From Cryptomeria japonica (lineage: Eukaryota; Streptophyta; Pinopsida; Cupressales; Cupressaceae): 64,000 nt of DNA. Made by a program: the position numbers and the translations under genes. Below, one piece after another: positions 22,503-33,203 of this stretch. The DNA lies in NCBI RefSeq assembly GCF_030272615.1, contig NC_081407.1, positions 136,902,897 through 136,966,896 of the forward strand, written 5' to 3'. Each line of letters starts with the position of its first letter. Position 1 is the stretch's first letter. The notes beneath the pieces were generated by a model. That model was not told where the DNA came from, made no database searches, and was given only the letters and a program-made list of their open reading frames with translations.

Positions 22503-22520
22503 TGGTGAACCCGACGTGAA
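22503..22520 (+). promoter_or_regulatory. Primer binding site of element J
   Basis: TGGTGAACCCGACGTGAA begins three bases after the LTR end. It matches the site of element D (51316-51333) at 16 of 18 positions. It is not the TGGTATCAGAGC type used by the copia elements here. I cannot name the tRNA with certainty. Confidence 0.8.
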
Positions 22521-23682
22521 CATCCTAATTCTGATTATTCATGGTTAGATCTAAAAAATTTGCCTCCTTAATTACATTTCCATGTTTGATCTTTTGCAAA
22601 TTTTAGAGGCTAATTGCATAAAAACCCTAAAATTTTCTTTTTAGTAATTAAACTTGTGGAATGTTTAATTGTTAATGCTTGTTTCAGATTTACCCTTCTA
22701 TTGCAAATTGTCAATTCATATTTGTGCTTTAATTCTAAAAATTAAGTGGTTAAATGTCAAAACCCTAATTTTTAAAACCTTCTTGATTCAACCTTTGACT
22801 GATAATTTCATTGATCAAAACACCTCCAAATTGGCTGTAACTTTGGATTTCGCAACAAAATCACAATATCTCTCATCCCTGAAAATTTGGAAAAAAGTTA
22901 CGAGGACCGTGTGCACCTCGAGCGCCATCGTCCCCGACATTTTTTTTGAAATTTCGGGAGCTAGATCTTACTGTATTTTTCTGCTAAAATCCAGAATTGT
23001 GGCTGATTTTATCAATTCTAACACTTTCAAAATTAAAGTCAAAGTTGGTCTAGCGATTGCTTGGATTGAGGCTTCTAATCATTCAAAAATTGTTGAAATT
23101 GAAATTTGTGTTAAAATTGTGTTTCTTACAGTCCTAAATCTGAAAAGTGTGTTGGCATTCATTCGAAATTTCAGTGCTTTATTCAAATTTTTACAATTTG
23201 TGACTTCTGAAATTAAGTGTTTAATTGCAACAACTTTGATTTCCGCTTTCAAATTTGAATTTTTGCATGAAATTGAGTCAACTTTTAAATTTCAAAGCTT
23301 GCATTGCTTTCAGCATTCCCTCTAAAATCATAAAATTCAAAATTTCAGTTTCCCTCTCTTTTCCAAAATTCAAATTTTACATTTTTCAACAATCGTGATA
23401 GGGTTCAATTTTGAGATTGCAACTTTAATTTGGCCTATCTACAGATCGTAAAATCACTCAATTTTTTCAGATTAGCTTTAAAATCATCATAACTTTCATC
23501 CCTGAAAATTTTGAAAAGTTGCGAGGACCGTGTGCACTCCATTCGCCACAGTCCCGAACATTTCTTCCAAAATTTTGGGAGATTGTCCTGATTGTATTTA
23601 ACAGCTTAAATCTAGGAGATTGGCTGATTTTATTGAAATTTGCTACCTCTAAAATTCAAAATCTTCTCTCTCTCTTTAGTGC
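22521..23682 (+). other. Leader of element J with duplicated GAGGACCGTGTGCAC segments
   Basis: This AT-rich untranslated leader of about 1.16 kb has two roughly 90-bp related segments (about 22880-22970 and 23500-23590). Each reads CTGAAAATTTnGAAAA, then CGAGGACCGTGTGCAC, a short GC-rich stretch, and an A/T-rich TTTTGGGAG end. The same core occurs in both LTRs. No coding region is supported; the 218-codon frame at 22669-23325 lacks protein-like composition. Confidence 0.7.
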
Positions 23683-26600
23683 ATGAGTTTTACAACAATA
23701 AGCCCTACTTACACTATTCCCGTTAGACGAAGCCTTAGAATTAAGTCCTTCCAAGGTTTAATTACTGAGGAGATGGAACCTAATTTGAATGGCCTTTTTA
23801 ATGAGGACATGGGTAATTCCTCTAATCCTCTTAATGATGAAGAAGCTCTCCATGAGGTTTCTGTGGAACAACTTTTAAAATTGGATAACCAATTTGATGA
23901 CTTTCGACAATGGATGTCTCAAGAATACCCCGATAGCGAAGCTCTTTCATTAATTGAGGGTCTAAAATGTATGGTTCAAAGTGATAAGAATGGAATTGAT
24001 ATTTTGCGTGGTATTGCACACATTGTGGATTCAAATGTGATGCCTATGAAGAGTTGTGCTGAAACTTTAGGTTATACACAACCTCCTACTCAAGTTAATC
24101 ATTCTACCCCTTTGACAACTTCTATTGCTAGTATACCTACTTTTACATCCAACATAATGACTACTTCAATACAAGACATTCCACCTATGATCACTAGTCA
24201 TGGGCGCAATCCCTCTTCTTCAATCAACCCTCTTCCTTCATTCAATCCAACTTCTTCATTCATTCCTTCAATGAGTGTCCCTATTTCATCCCCACAAATA
24301 AACATGACGCAAGGGGGCAATTCATTTAACCATTCCATTCCTCCTTGTAGTGTTCCTCCTTTCCAATCATCTCCTATGACTAACTATCATAGTGTCCCAC
24401 CACCTTACTCTCAATCGACACCTTCTTTCAATAGCATAATACCTCCATCACAATCTAACATGTCTAATATGAACTCTTCGACTGAAGCGACCATTAACAA
24501 TCTTGCACAAACTGTCTCTTCTTTACAGCAACAAATTGCCTCTATGAATCAATCTAAGTTTAGTGTGCCCACATTTGATGTTGCGAGCCCACTTTCTCTT
24601 GACATTGTTCGAGCTATCCCCCCTAAACATGTTGAAATTCTGCATTTGGAGCTTTATAATGGTAAGGGTGACCCTCTAACACATGTTAAGACCTTTCAAA
24701 CAATATGTACTGATTTTGCTTATGACCAAAGGTTGCTTGCAAAACTGTTTACTAGAACATTAAGAGATAAAGCCCTACAATGGTATTGCTCATTGCCTTC
24801 TTATTCTATTACTTCTTTCGAACAACTTGCAAATGCTTTTATTCAACAATTTGAAAACAATATAAGTCCTAAAGTTACTTTGATTGATTTAATGCATTGT
24901 AAACAAGGTGTTAAAGAAAAAGTGACTAATTTCATTGGTAGATATAAGCATTTGTATGCTCAAATTTCTTTTCCAGTACCTGACAATGATATTCAAAGAA
25001 TCTTTATTTCTAATTTACAAAAAGATATTAGACAAAAACTTCTGTTTTCTGAGTTTACTTCTTTCCAACAGTTGTGCGCAACTCTTCACAATTATCAACT
25101 GACTGTGAGTCAAATGGAACAAGCAAATCCTATGGCTCCGAGTGATAAGGGTGATAGTAGTCAACAACCATTTGGGAAATTTAAACCGAACAGAGAGTCC
25201 ATTAAATTCAATGAAAACATCATCAACAACAATGTGAATGCAGCATCAGGTGTGCCTCCTATTTCTAAGTTTTTCAAGAAAGAAAGAAAGTTTACTCCTT
25301 TGAATGAATCATTGCATAGTATTATGAATAAGTTATTGGAACAAAATGTGCTTACTCTTCCTCCTATAGGGCAAATAGATCCTGCAAAGATTAATTCACC
25401 CTATTTTGATAACAAATCTTTTTGTCAATTTCATCGTCATCCTGGGCATGATACTGAAAAATGTTTTGCTTTAAAGGGTAAAATTCAGGATTTGATTGAT
25501 AATAATACTATCTCTATTTCTGGTGTGAATGATAAAGGCAACACATCTGTAGCTCCTCCTAACCAAAATCTTAAGATTTTTACTGATCCATTGCCTTCTC
25601 ATACCTCTAATGCGATTGATACTACTGATTCCTCTGTCTCACCTGATGATCTTATGTCCATGACTCCGAATGTGATTAACTTTGTAGAGCAGCAGAAAAT
25701 CCCTAAAGAACCTTCCATCACATTTGATTCCAGTGAAACTATCAGGGCACCTAATGGTCCTTTATATATAGTTGCAAAAGTCAAGAATACACCTTGCCGT
25801 GGAGTGCTTATTGATCCTTCTTGTATGGTTAATATCATTACTGAAGAATTTCTTTTTACTTTGCAATTGAATCAAGTGATCTATGACAAAACAAATGTGG
25901 TTGTAAAGTTATTTGATGCATTTTCTTCTCGTGCAATTGGTTCTATTACATTACCTATTGAGGTCCATAACAAATCCCTTGATATGAGCTTTGCTATTAT
26001 TCCATCATCCGAACAATTTCATGTGAAGGTAGGCTATCCTTGGCTATCTTCCATGAAAGCTATTGCTTCTCCTATTCACAAGTGTTTGAAATTTCCCCAT
26101 AATGGTGAAGTTGTTACTGTCAATCATAGCCTCTTTAAACCAGCTGAAAGAACTTCTAGCGTTCCTATTGATTACTTTTGGCCTAAACAATTCCAATCTC
26201 TTCCACCGCGGAGTGATCATCTGTTCAAATCTGATCAAAAGTGGAAAAAAGACATGATCCTATCTCTAAGTGAACCTAGAACACCCAAACTTGATATTCC
26301 TATCATTCTTGAGAAGGAAGTTCTTCCTTTGAAAGATAAAACTAATGTCTTTAATCAAGAAGATTCCCAACCCATCCCTATGAATGTGACTATGCCTATG
26401 ACTAATAAACTTCCTAAAAGTAGACCTATACCTCCTCGTCATGATGGACTTGGTCTCCTTCCTAAACCAAATATTCCTCCCTTATATGGAGCAGTTCCTC
26501 CTCCTTCCTCTTATGGAGAGAAGAGACCTTCCTCTTCTCCTATTATTCAACCTAAGAGACCACAACCTAAACACCCAAGTGAAAAGGATGAGAACATTCC

Positions 26601-27132
26601 TCCTCCTCAATCTTCTCAACTTCATACTAAGACTAGATGAAATCGTTCTGCACATGAATGCCGATGAAAGCGTCGTCTTAGAGCTCAGGCAACTGCTTCT
26701 CAAACTTTGCAATCCCCAAAAACACCTTCAGCTAGTATTATTCCATTTTCTCCTCAGCCGAAGATTGAGCCGAAATCTCCTAAACATAAGATGCATGATG
26801 GTCTTGATCCTGTGCGAGTTAAAGATCCTATTTTTATAAATCTTGATGATGATATAGACGAAAATGTTATTCATGATGAAAATGTTACTCTTGTTCATTC
26901 TGATAGTGAATATGAATATGTTGATGTTGATAACCATTTATCTAATGAATTTTCTAAAGCACTTATCCTAGCTCCTAGACAAGAACAACATGGCTCGGAA
27001 CATGAACATAGCCCTTGTTTGGATCTTGTGATAGCTCCATCTACTGTGTTGGATGTTCCTCCTCTAGTGCGTTTCCTGCCTTCCCAAAATATTGATCAGC
27101 AAGATCGGGGGGTAGATGACATGCTAGACTAG
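23683..27132 (+). CDS. gag: Gag-protease polyprotein of element J, ending before RT
   Basis: One frame of 1150 codons, with two TGA codons at 26638 and 26665 that probably replace CGA in an Arg-rich stretch. Approximate order: an acidic N-terminus, a long Ser/Pro/Thr-rich region (residues 140-270), a retrotransposon gag domain (322-480; LELYNGKGDPLTHVKTF, NNISPKVTLIDLMHCKQ), a CCHC-like knuckle (580-594; CQFHRHPGHDTEKC), an aspartic protease-like domain (about 690-810; GVLIDPSCMVNIIT, CLKFPHNGEVVTV), and a proline-rich tail. The protease motif reads Asp-Pro-Ser where Asp-Ser/Thr-Gly is expected, so cleavage activity is doubtful. Gag and protease motifs resemble those of the Tat-type element D. 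Length without pol is the striking feature. Confidence 0.9.
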
Positions 27133-27863
27133 TTTCATTAGCATAGCAGACTCTCTCCTCCTCTCTTGATCTCTTTTGTTACTTCTTCTATGTGTTATTC
27201 TCATTTGTCTATTTGTTGTCCTTAGTTTTGTCTACTTGAGGATGATGCAAAGCATTGAGATCTCTTTTGGTCTCTCTCATGTTGACTCAAAAGACACGTG
27301 TTCCCTTCTTCTAGGTGACTTTCCTTGATTGGGGAATGAAGAACAATTATGCATACATACATATGATATACATGAATTATCATACAGCATACTGACCCCG
27401 AGGAAGGTGAAGTCACCTTGTGCTTTGTGTTTTGTGGCTATTATCCTTGGGCTTATCTCACACTTGGGGGCTAAATCCTTGTGATAACGTGCTCCTTTCT
27501 CATTTCTTATATGTATCACTAACTTAAAGCAATCACCCCTGGTGAGGCGTGTGTGATCGCTTTAACGTAGGGGGGCATACATCCCATTCATATCTTTTCA
27601 AGATACTTGAAAATTTCTTGACAAATTTAGCTTTGCCTTGAAAATTTTTGATATCTTTCTTGCATGACTCATAGTGAGGGAACCTTACTACTGACAGTCA
27701 TGGTTCTCCCTCGTGATCTTCCCTTTTACTTTGTCAATCGAATTCATAAGATCCTTAGTCCACTGGGGGCTTGGTGTATCTTGCCTCCTTGACGTGGTGA
27801 AAGTTTTTCAATGTTGTTTCCTTGTACTTTACCGGAAGTATGAGCGTACGCTTATACTCCCGC
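27133..27863 (+). other. 3' untranslated region of element J
   Basis: About 730 bases between the end of the gag-protease frame and the polypurine tract. No domain is visible in either strand. In autonomous relatives this is where RT, RNase H and integrase would lie. Confidence 0.7.
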
Positions 27864-27879
27864 TAAAGTGGGGGCTAAA
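27864..27879 (+). promoter_or_regulatory. Polypurine tract of element J
   Basis: TAAAGTGGGGGCTAAA lies directly before the 3' LTR start TGTAGC at 27880 and would prime plus-strand DNA synthesis. Confidence 0.8.
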
Positions 27880-29007
27880 TGTAGCATCCTAAAATTGTGA
27901 CACATGCAATTTCAACTGCATTTGGGTCTTCACGATGGCAGCGCAACTTTGAACCTGAATGGAGACCCCGAAACCTGCTTGTGACACCAAAAACTGCATT
28001 TTTCTGCACCTTGGCATGATCCCTCCTTGCACCCTGCTGTCCTGGGAGGTGGGACCATGGCGCCCAGCGCCCTAGTCCTTTAGGACTAGGGTGCCCAATG
28101 CCCTAATCCCCCAGGACCATGGCGCCCAGCGCCCTAGTCCCCCAGGACCATGGCGCCTAGCACCCTGGTCCCTAGCCCTATTTTGGGCCTGGTCTACTTT
28201 TGGGCATCAGGTCTTGAAGTTTGCAATTTGGGAAATAATGTTTCCTGGTCAGCCTAAGGTCAGGAAAATCAGTCTATCAACCCTAATTGACAAGTATATA
28301 AACTACTTTTCCTCTCCTAGAAAGAGAGGAAGGAAATAAGCAAGAGCAAGACATGGAAGCGATATTCAAACATTCAAACATTCAAGCATTCAAGCATTCC
28401 TTCAAGCAATTGAGCATTCTAAGTCTCCATTCAAGGCTAAGTGTTGCATTCAAGACAAGGATTCAACCATTGAAGAGGAGATCACTTACAACATACAACA
28501 TACTACATACATTACACCTTCACATGTTGCAGGTATGCTGCTGTAATTGAAGATCTGGAATCCTTGTGCAGAGACGAATAGATCCACCTTCGTTTCACGG
28601 ATTTTTCGGAGGACCGTGTGCACGCCGGGCGCCATTGTCCCGTCAACTTTTGCTCAAATTTGCAGAACAGCATCATCTCGACATTTTACTGCTAATTCCA
28701 GGTCCGCGGCTTCATCCCATATCCCTATCTTTGTTTACAAGCGAATCTTTCTTGCTTCTACATACATTCATAGTTCAATCATCCTATCTATATTCTTTAC
28801 AAAAGAGGGTATCCTTGATGTCTTAACCCTTGAAACTCATTTATAATCCAATCCTACATTTTGTGGGATTGGATCTTGTGGGTTTCAACCCCTCTTTTGA
28901 ATGTAAAGTCCCTCCTAAGTGAAAACCATCAACCCTAGTGACCTCCCTTCTCTCTCCTTGGAGTTGGGGAGGGGAGAACAACTAGGGTTCGATTTTTTCA
29001 CTTTATA
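27880..29007 (+). repeat. 3' LTR of element J, with 92-bp tandem expansion
   Basis: 1128 bp, homologous to 21464-22499. The extra length lies at 28053-28170, where the block starting GACCATGGCGCC occurs three times (28053, 28114, 28147) instead of once. A perfect hairpin, CCCTAGTCC-TTTA-GGACTAGGG, sits at 28070-28091. The end is CTTTATA against CTTTACA in the 5' LTR. Confidence 0.92.
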
Positions 29008-29012
29008 GTCTC

Positions 29013-30130
29013 CTCATAATCAATACCTTCCATCTGAGAGCATCCTTTGCATACCAACCTTTCTTTGTTTCTCACCACTTCACCGCCTTTATTCAATTTA
29101 TTTCGGAACACCCACTTAGTACCAATCACATTCTTATCCTTAGGTCTTAGAACAAGCTCCCATGTGTTATTCTTCTCAATCTGATTCAACAATTCTTCTC
29201 CTAGTCATCACACCCTTTTTATTATCACCAATAATATGATTTTCTGAATGATTCAATCTCACATACTTTGGAGTCTTTAGATTGTTTTGATTCTCAGGTT
29301 CTTGAACTTCTTCATCGACAACAACAATATCTGGATTAATTATCTCTACCAGAGCATTTTGCTTTAGGATCTCAGTTTGCACAGGCTTTGAAACAATGTA
29401 TTGATCATCAATCTCATATCTGCATGCTCTAATCTACTTCCCATGACATTCATCAACCTTTACATTTGCAATTTCTACTATCTTCTTAAGCCTCTTATTG
29501 TAACATCGGTAAGCCTTTCTCTCAGTAGAATAACCCAAGAAGATTCCTTCATCACATCTTACATCAAACTTTCCTATATTCCCATCCCTTTTGATATAAC
29601 ATTTTCTTCCAAAAACTCTGAAATATCTAACTGTAGGAACATGACCAAAACATAGCTCATAATGAGTCTTACCTAGAATCACCTTTAATATGCACCTGAT
29701 TGAATGTGCAAACAATAGTGCTAACAAATTCTTTCTAAAAGGTTTTCATAACATTTCCTTCAATCAACATAGCCCTAACAACATCCAAAATAGTTATGTT
29801 ATTCCTTTCGACAACTCTGTTCTGCTAAGGGTTTCTAGGAGCTGATAATTGTTTTCTAATTCCATTCCTCTCATAGAATGTATCAGATTCACCGGATGTG
29901 AATTCTCCTCCTCTATCAGATCTTAGACACTTTAGCTTCAACCCTATCTCTATCTCCACCTTAGCTTTGAATATCTTGAATTTCTCCAGTGCTTTTGATT
30001 TCTCCCTTCGAAAGGTAACCCACATAATTCTAGAGTAGTCATCAATCAACAACATGAAATACATGTCACCCTGCATGATTCTCACTCTTGTATGATCACA
30101 TGTCAATATGAAAAAGATCCAATATACCAT
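29013..30130 (-). pseudogene. pol: Copia A integrase and start of reverse transcriptase
   Basis: Minus-strand copia pol in at least three frames. Integrase core: YFMLLIDDYSRIMWV and LRSDRGGEFTSGES, then RKQLSAPRNP (30130-29825). Integrase C-terminus: KCYIKRDGNIGKFD and DEGIFLGYSTERK (29727-29434). A linker follows, then RT start with [19 protein letters not shown] and KERLVCKG up to IDYEET, where element J interrupts. It continues at 21458. Several frameshifts and stops make it non-functional. Confidence 0.92.
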
Positions 30131-30854
30131 TAGATGTATACAAATTACTCTTAAATTAAGTTCTTGTTTGATTTTCCAACTAACATTATTTACATATTAG
30201 ATTAGAAGTCTTTACAATCTTAGGAAAATCTCTAACAACTTGAGTAGAACGTATCCTTATCATGCAGTCAAAATTAACATGATACATCCTCCTATACCAC
30301 AACCAACTTTCATCTATCTGAGCAATCAAACAAAATTTCTCATCTGCATTCAAGTGAAAAATATTACCTTTAGTCTTAGTCCCTGATGCAATCTCTATTC
30401 TGGAGGCATTCAGAATCTTGCATTTACCATTCTTGAATTGCAAATCATATCCCTTATCAACCATCTATCCAATGCTCAAAAGATTATGCTTCAGACCTTC
30501 AACATATAAGACATCATCAATATTATTCTTACCATAAAAGGAAATAGAACGTCTACCATGGATCACACAAGCTTTATCATCTCCAAATCTCACTATACCA
30601 CCATCATACCTCTACATAGTAATAAATTTTCTTTTATCACCTATCATATGATGTGAACAACCACTGCTAATTACCCATTCATCTTTCTCCTTAATCTTAT
30701 CAGCCAAAGCTTTCTCCTCAACAATGTAGCTTTTAGAATTCACTGGTATCAGATCATCTTCCTTGATAGCAATAAATGTAAATTATTCTTTTGAATTCCC
30801 AATGTCTAATTCTTCATCTTTCATACCTTCATCAACAACATAATAACATCTCTT
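30131..30854 (-). pseudogene. pol: Copia A protease and GAG-pre-integrase region
   Basis: Reading the minus strand: a protease motif WVISSGCSHHMIGDK near 30690-30640, in which the catalytic Asp of the usual WIIDSGCSHHM is replaced by Ser. Then come FGDDKACVIHGR and YVEGLKHNLLSIG, then KGNIFHLN and WLWYRRMYHVNFD (30464-30190). Frames change between the blocks. Confidence 0.85.
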
Positions 30855-31866
30855 CTAATATATGTACTTCTGGTTAGGCTTATAGGGCTTATCATACTTG
30901 TCATGCTTATCATATCTATCATTCTTATCAGATCTATCATGCCTTTCAAATCCATCATGTCTTTCATGCTTTTCATACTTAGACATTCTTTCAGGGCACC
31001 TAGAACCAAAATGTACTATCTTATTACAAGAGAAACATTTCAAAGGTAACTTTCCATCATACTTACTAGCTCCTTTAGCCAATCTTCAAGCAATAAGTGC
31101 TTCAATCTCATCCAACTCCCTTTCATGTTCTTCCATATCTCTCATCTCTATTTCATATCTAGAAACCCTAGATGAACTCTCTCCCGAATCATACTTCTTC
31201 TTCCCAAATACAGAGGCTTTAAATTGCAGTCTTAGATTTGCCATGTGATTCTCCAAATTCACTCAACTCAAATGCAGTAAGCTTACCAACCAACATATTT
31301 CTTGTCACAATAGTCACACTTCGGATCTCATCAATAGCAACAACTTTAGCTTTGTAAGTAGAAGGTAAGGATTTTAGCACTTTAGCAACAAAATCATCTT
31401 CCTCAAGGGTTCCACCGACACATCTAATGTTCATAACAAGTTCATTTACCTTAGCCACAAAGGATGTTATATTCTCATCTTCTCCCATCTTCAATGTTTC
31501 ATACTTCCCTTTCAAACTCTACAACTTAGCAACTTTAACTTGTGCATCTCCTTCATACAAGGTCTCTAACTTTTTCCAGATCTCATGTGCAGTCTTCAAA
31601 CCCATCACATTAGTCATCTCTGAATTGGTCAAGGCACTTAATAATGCTTCCATATCTCTTATGTTATGTTCAACTTCCTTTATTTCATCAACGATAACCG
31701 GTCCATTCGGAGGAACATTATAGACATTCTTTGTAATCTTCCAATAATCTTCTCCAAGACACTTTAGATGAACTTTCATCCAGTCCTTCCAAATAGTATA
31801 ACCATTTCCATCAAATCTAGGACTCTCCTTCTTGAACACATAGGTTGCCATCTTGAATCTCCTCAA
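30855..31866 (-). pseudogene. gag: Copia A gag
   Basis: ATG at 31812 within the frame 31866-31519 gives MATYVFKKESPRFDGNGYT, the usual copia gag start, and WMKVHLKCLGEDYW. It continues at 31515-31219 (YETLKMGEDENITSFVAKVN). A zinc knuckle with one changed Cys, CFSCNKIVHFGSRCPE, lies near 31035-30990. After it comes an unusual charged repeat of Lys/Arg-His/Tyr-Asp units (30985-30880). There are frameshifts at about 31100 and 30870. Translation would start 28 bases after the primer binding site region. Confidence 0.88.
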
Positions 31867-31893
31867 ATGGTTAATCTTCTTTTAGAGGATCTA

Positions 31894-31905
31894 GCTCTGA
31901 TACCA
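31894..31905 (-). promoter_or_regulatory. Primer binding site of copia A
   Basis: Minus strand TGGTATCAGAGC, two bases inside the 5' LTR end; initiator tRNA-Met type. Confidence 0.9.
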
Positions 31906-31907
31906 CT

Positions 31908-33203
31908 TGTTGGCAAAAATAAGGAAGGAAAACTAAGAGGGGGGTGAATCAGTTTTCACCAAATTAAACAATTTAAACACAATCTCAGATCTGATCAACT
32001 GCAACAAGAACAAATATAAACATAATAACTCCAACACACATAACACCAAGATTTTGATGTGGAAAACCCGGTTAAGGGAAAAACCACGGTGGGAACCTAC
32101 CCACAATAAGATGATACTCTGCAGTAGTATGTGAAAATATTACAATGGGGAATGCACATGCATTTAGGCACACTTCCTACAGCTCACTACTCAAATTACA
32201 ATGACCCAAAAGGCTACAAACCTCAAGGAAGGTTCACTACCTTACAAAGATATTCAGACTACAATCCAGTTAATATGAACTGGAAAGATAACATCTGCTA
32301 ATGCCTAATGATAGTTCTGGTTAAGTATAGTTGTCTACCCTGCAATAATCTTTGCTTAATACACCACACTGAAAGATGAATTCACTTGTTCGCACATATA
32401 CCGCTTTCTAATAATGCAAAATTAACACCACACCTCACCGAACCACAAATATAACACCTATTTATACAAATCATCAACCTTGACTACAAGGTCGACCAAA
32501 CCCTCAACACCTAATTACAAAATTACATCACACGATACATAAATTAACCATTGGACCAATACAATTCCATACACAACATATAATAGACCCAAATCAACTC
32601 CTCAAATTCGCAACATCACTAGAAATCTCACCAAGATCAACTGCAACATGTTACACCACCAAAAATACTGCATAACACGAATAATATCACTGGACCTAGA
32701 AGATCTTCAATAACATGCACAAGTATCAATGTGGACCACCAAAACAAATAGAACATGATTAGGAAACACCAACAAGCACATTAGAACCATCCGCATTAGC
32801 CACACCAATACCACTTATTCAAATCTTCATCGATCAACACGCTAACACTCAAGAACATCAATAGAAACTCAAACAAGAAAGATAGCTTGTGGAGCATCAA
32901 ATCACAAACCATCTGAAATGAAGATACACATGAACATCTTGAACACTTTGCCAAATCTGCAACCAAAGATCAGATCATATCGGAGCACAATTGATCAAAT
33001 ACCAAAACACTGCAACATTGAACTCTGAAAATCAATCTCCATACTGAAATCCTCAACTCAATCAAATCATCACATAGCATCAATAAATAATGAAGTATCT
33101 CTAGTTGATTTAGCATCCCAAATAGATAAACCAACCACATAAACTCACTACAGATACGAGATCACCAAAACATAAGAATATGTTGACATCAATGATAACA
33201 ACA
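31908..33203 (-). repeat. 5' LTR of copia A
   Basis: Minus strand from TGTTGTTATCATTG (33203) to TTTTGCCAACA (31908), about 1296 bp. It has the GGGAAAAACCACGGTGGG module near 32075 and the C-run motif near 31940. The right flank encodes env-like sequence of element E, so A inserted into E. The internal part recurs as the fragment 4643-5178. Confidence 0.88.

Larger units (their letters stand above)
21464..29007 (+). mobile_element. Element J: complete Ty3/gypsy-type LTR element with gag-protease only
   Basis: It begins TGTAGCATCC, ends CTTTATA (CTTTACA in the other LTR), and is flanked by GTCTC (21459-21463 and 29008-29012). Contents: LTR 21464-22499, primer binding site 22503-22520, leader, a single long gag-protease frame 23683-27132, a 0.75-kb 3' untranslated stretch, a polypurine tract, and LTR 27880-29007. 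There is no reverse transcriptase, RNase H or integrase, so it matches the class called TR-GAG and must have been mobilised in trans. It inserted into copia A between the codons for IDYEET and FAPV. Confidence 0.93.

Noticed and set aside
23831-24034. Minus-strand frame in the element J gag region
   Set aside because: Antisense to a well-supported gag frame, with no signature of its own.
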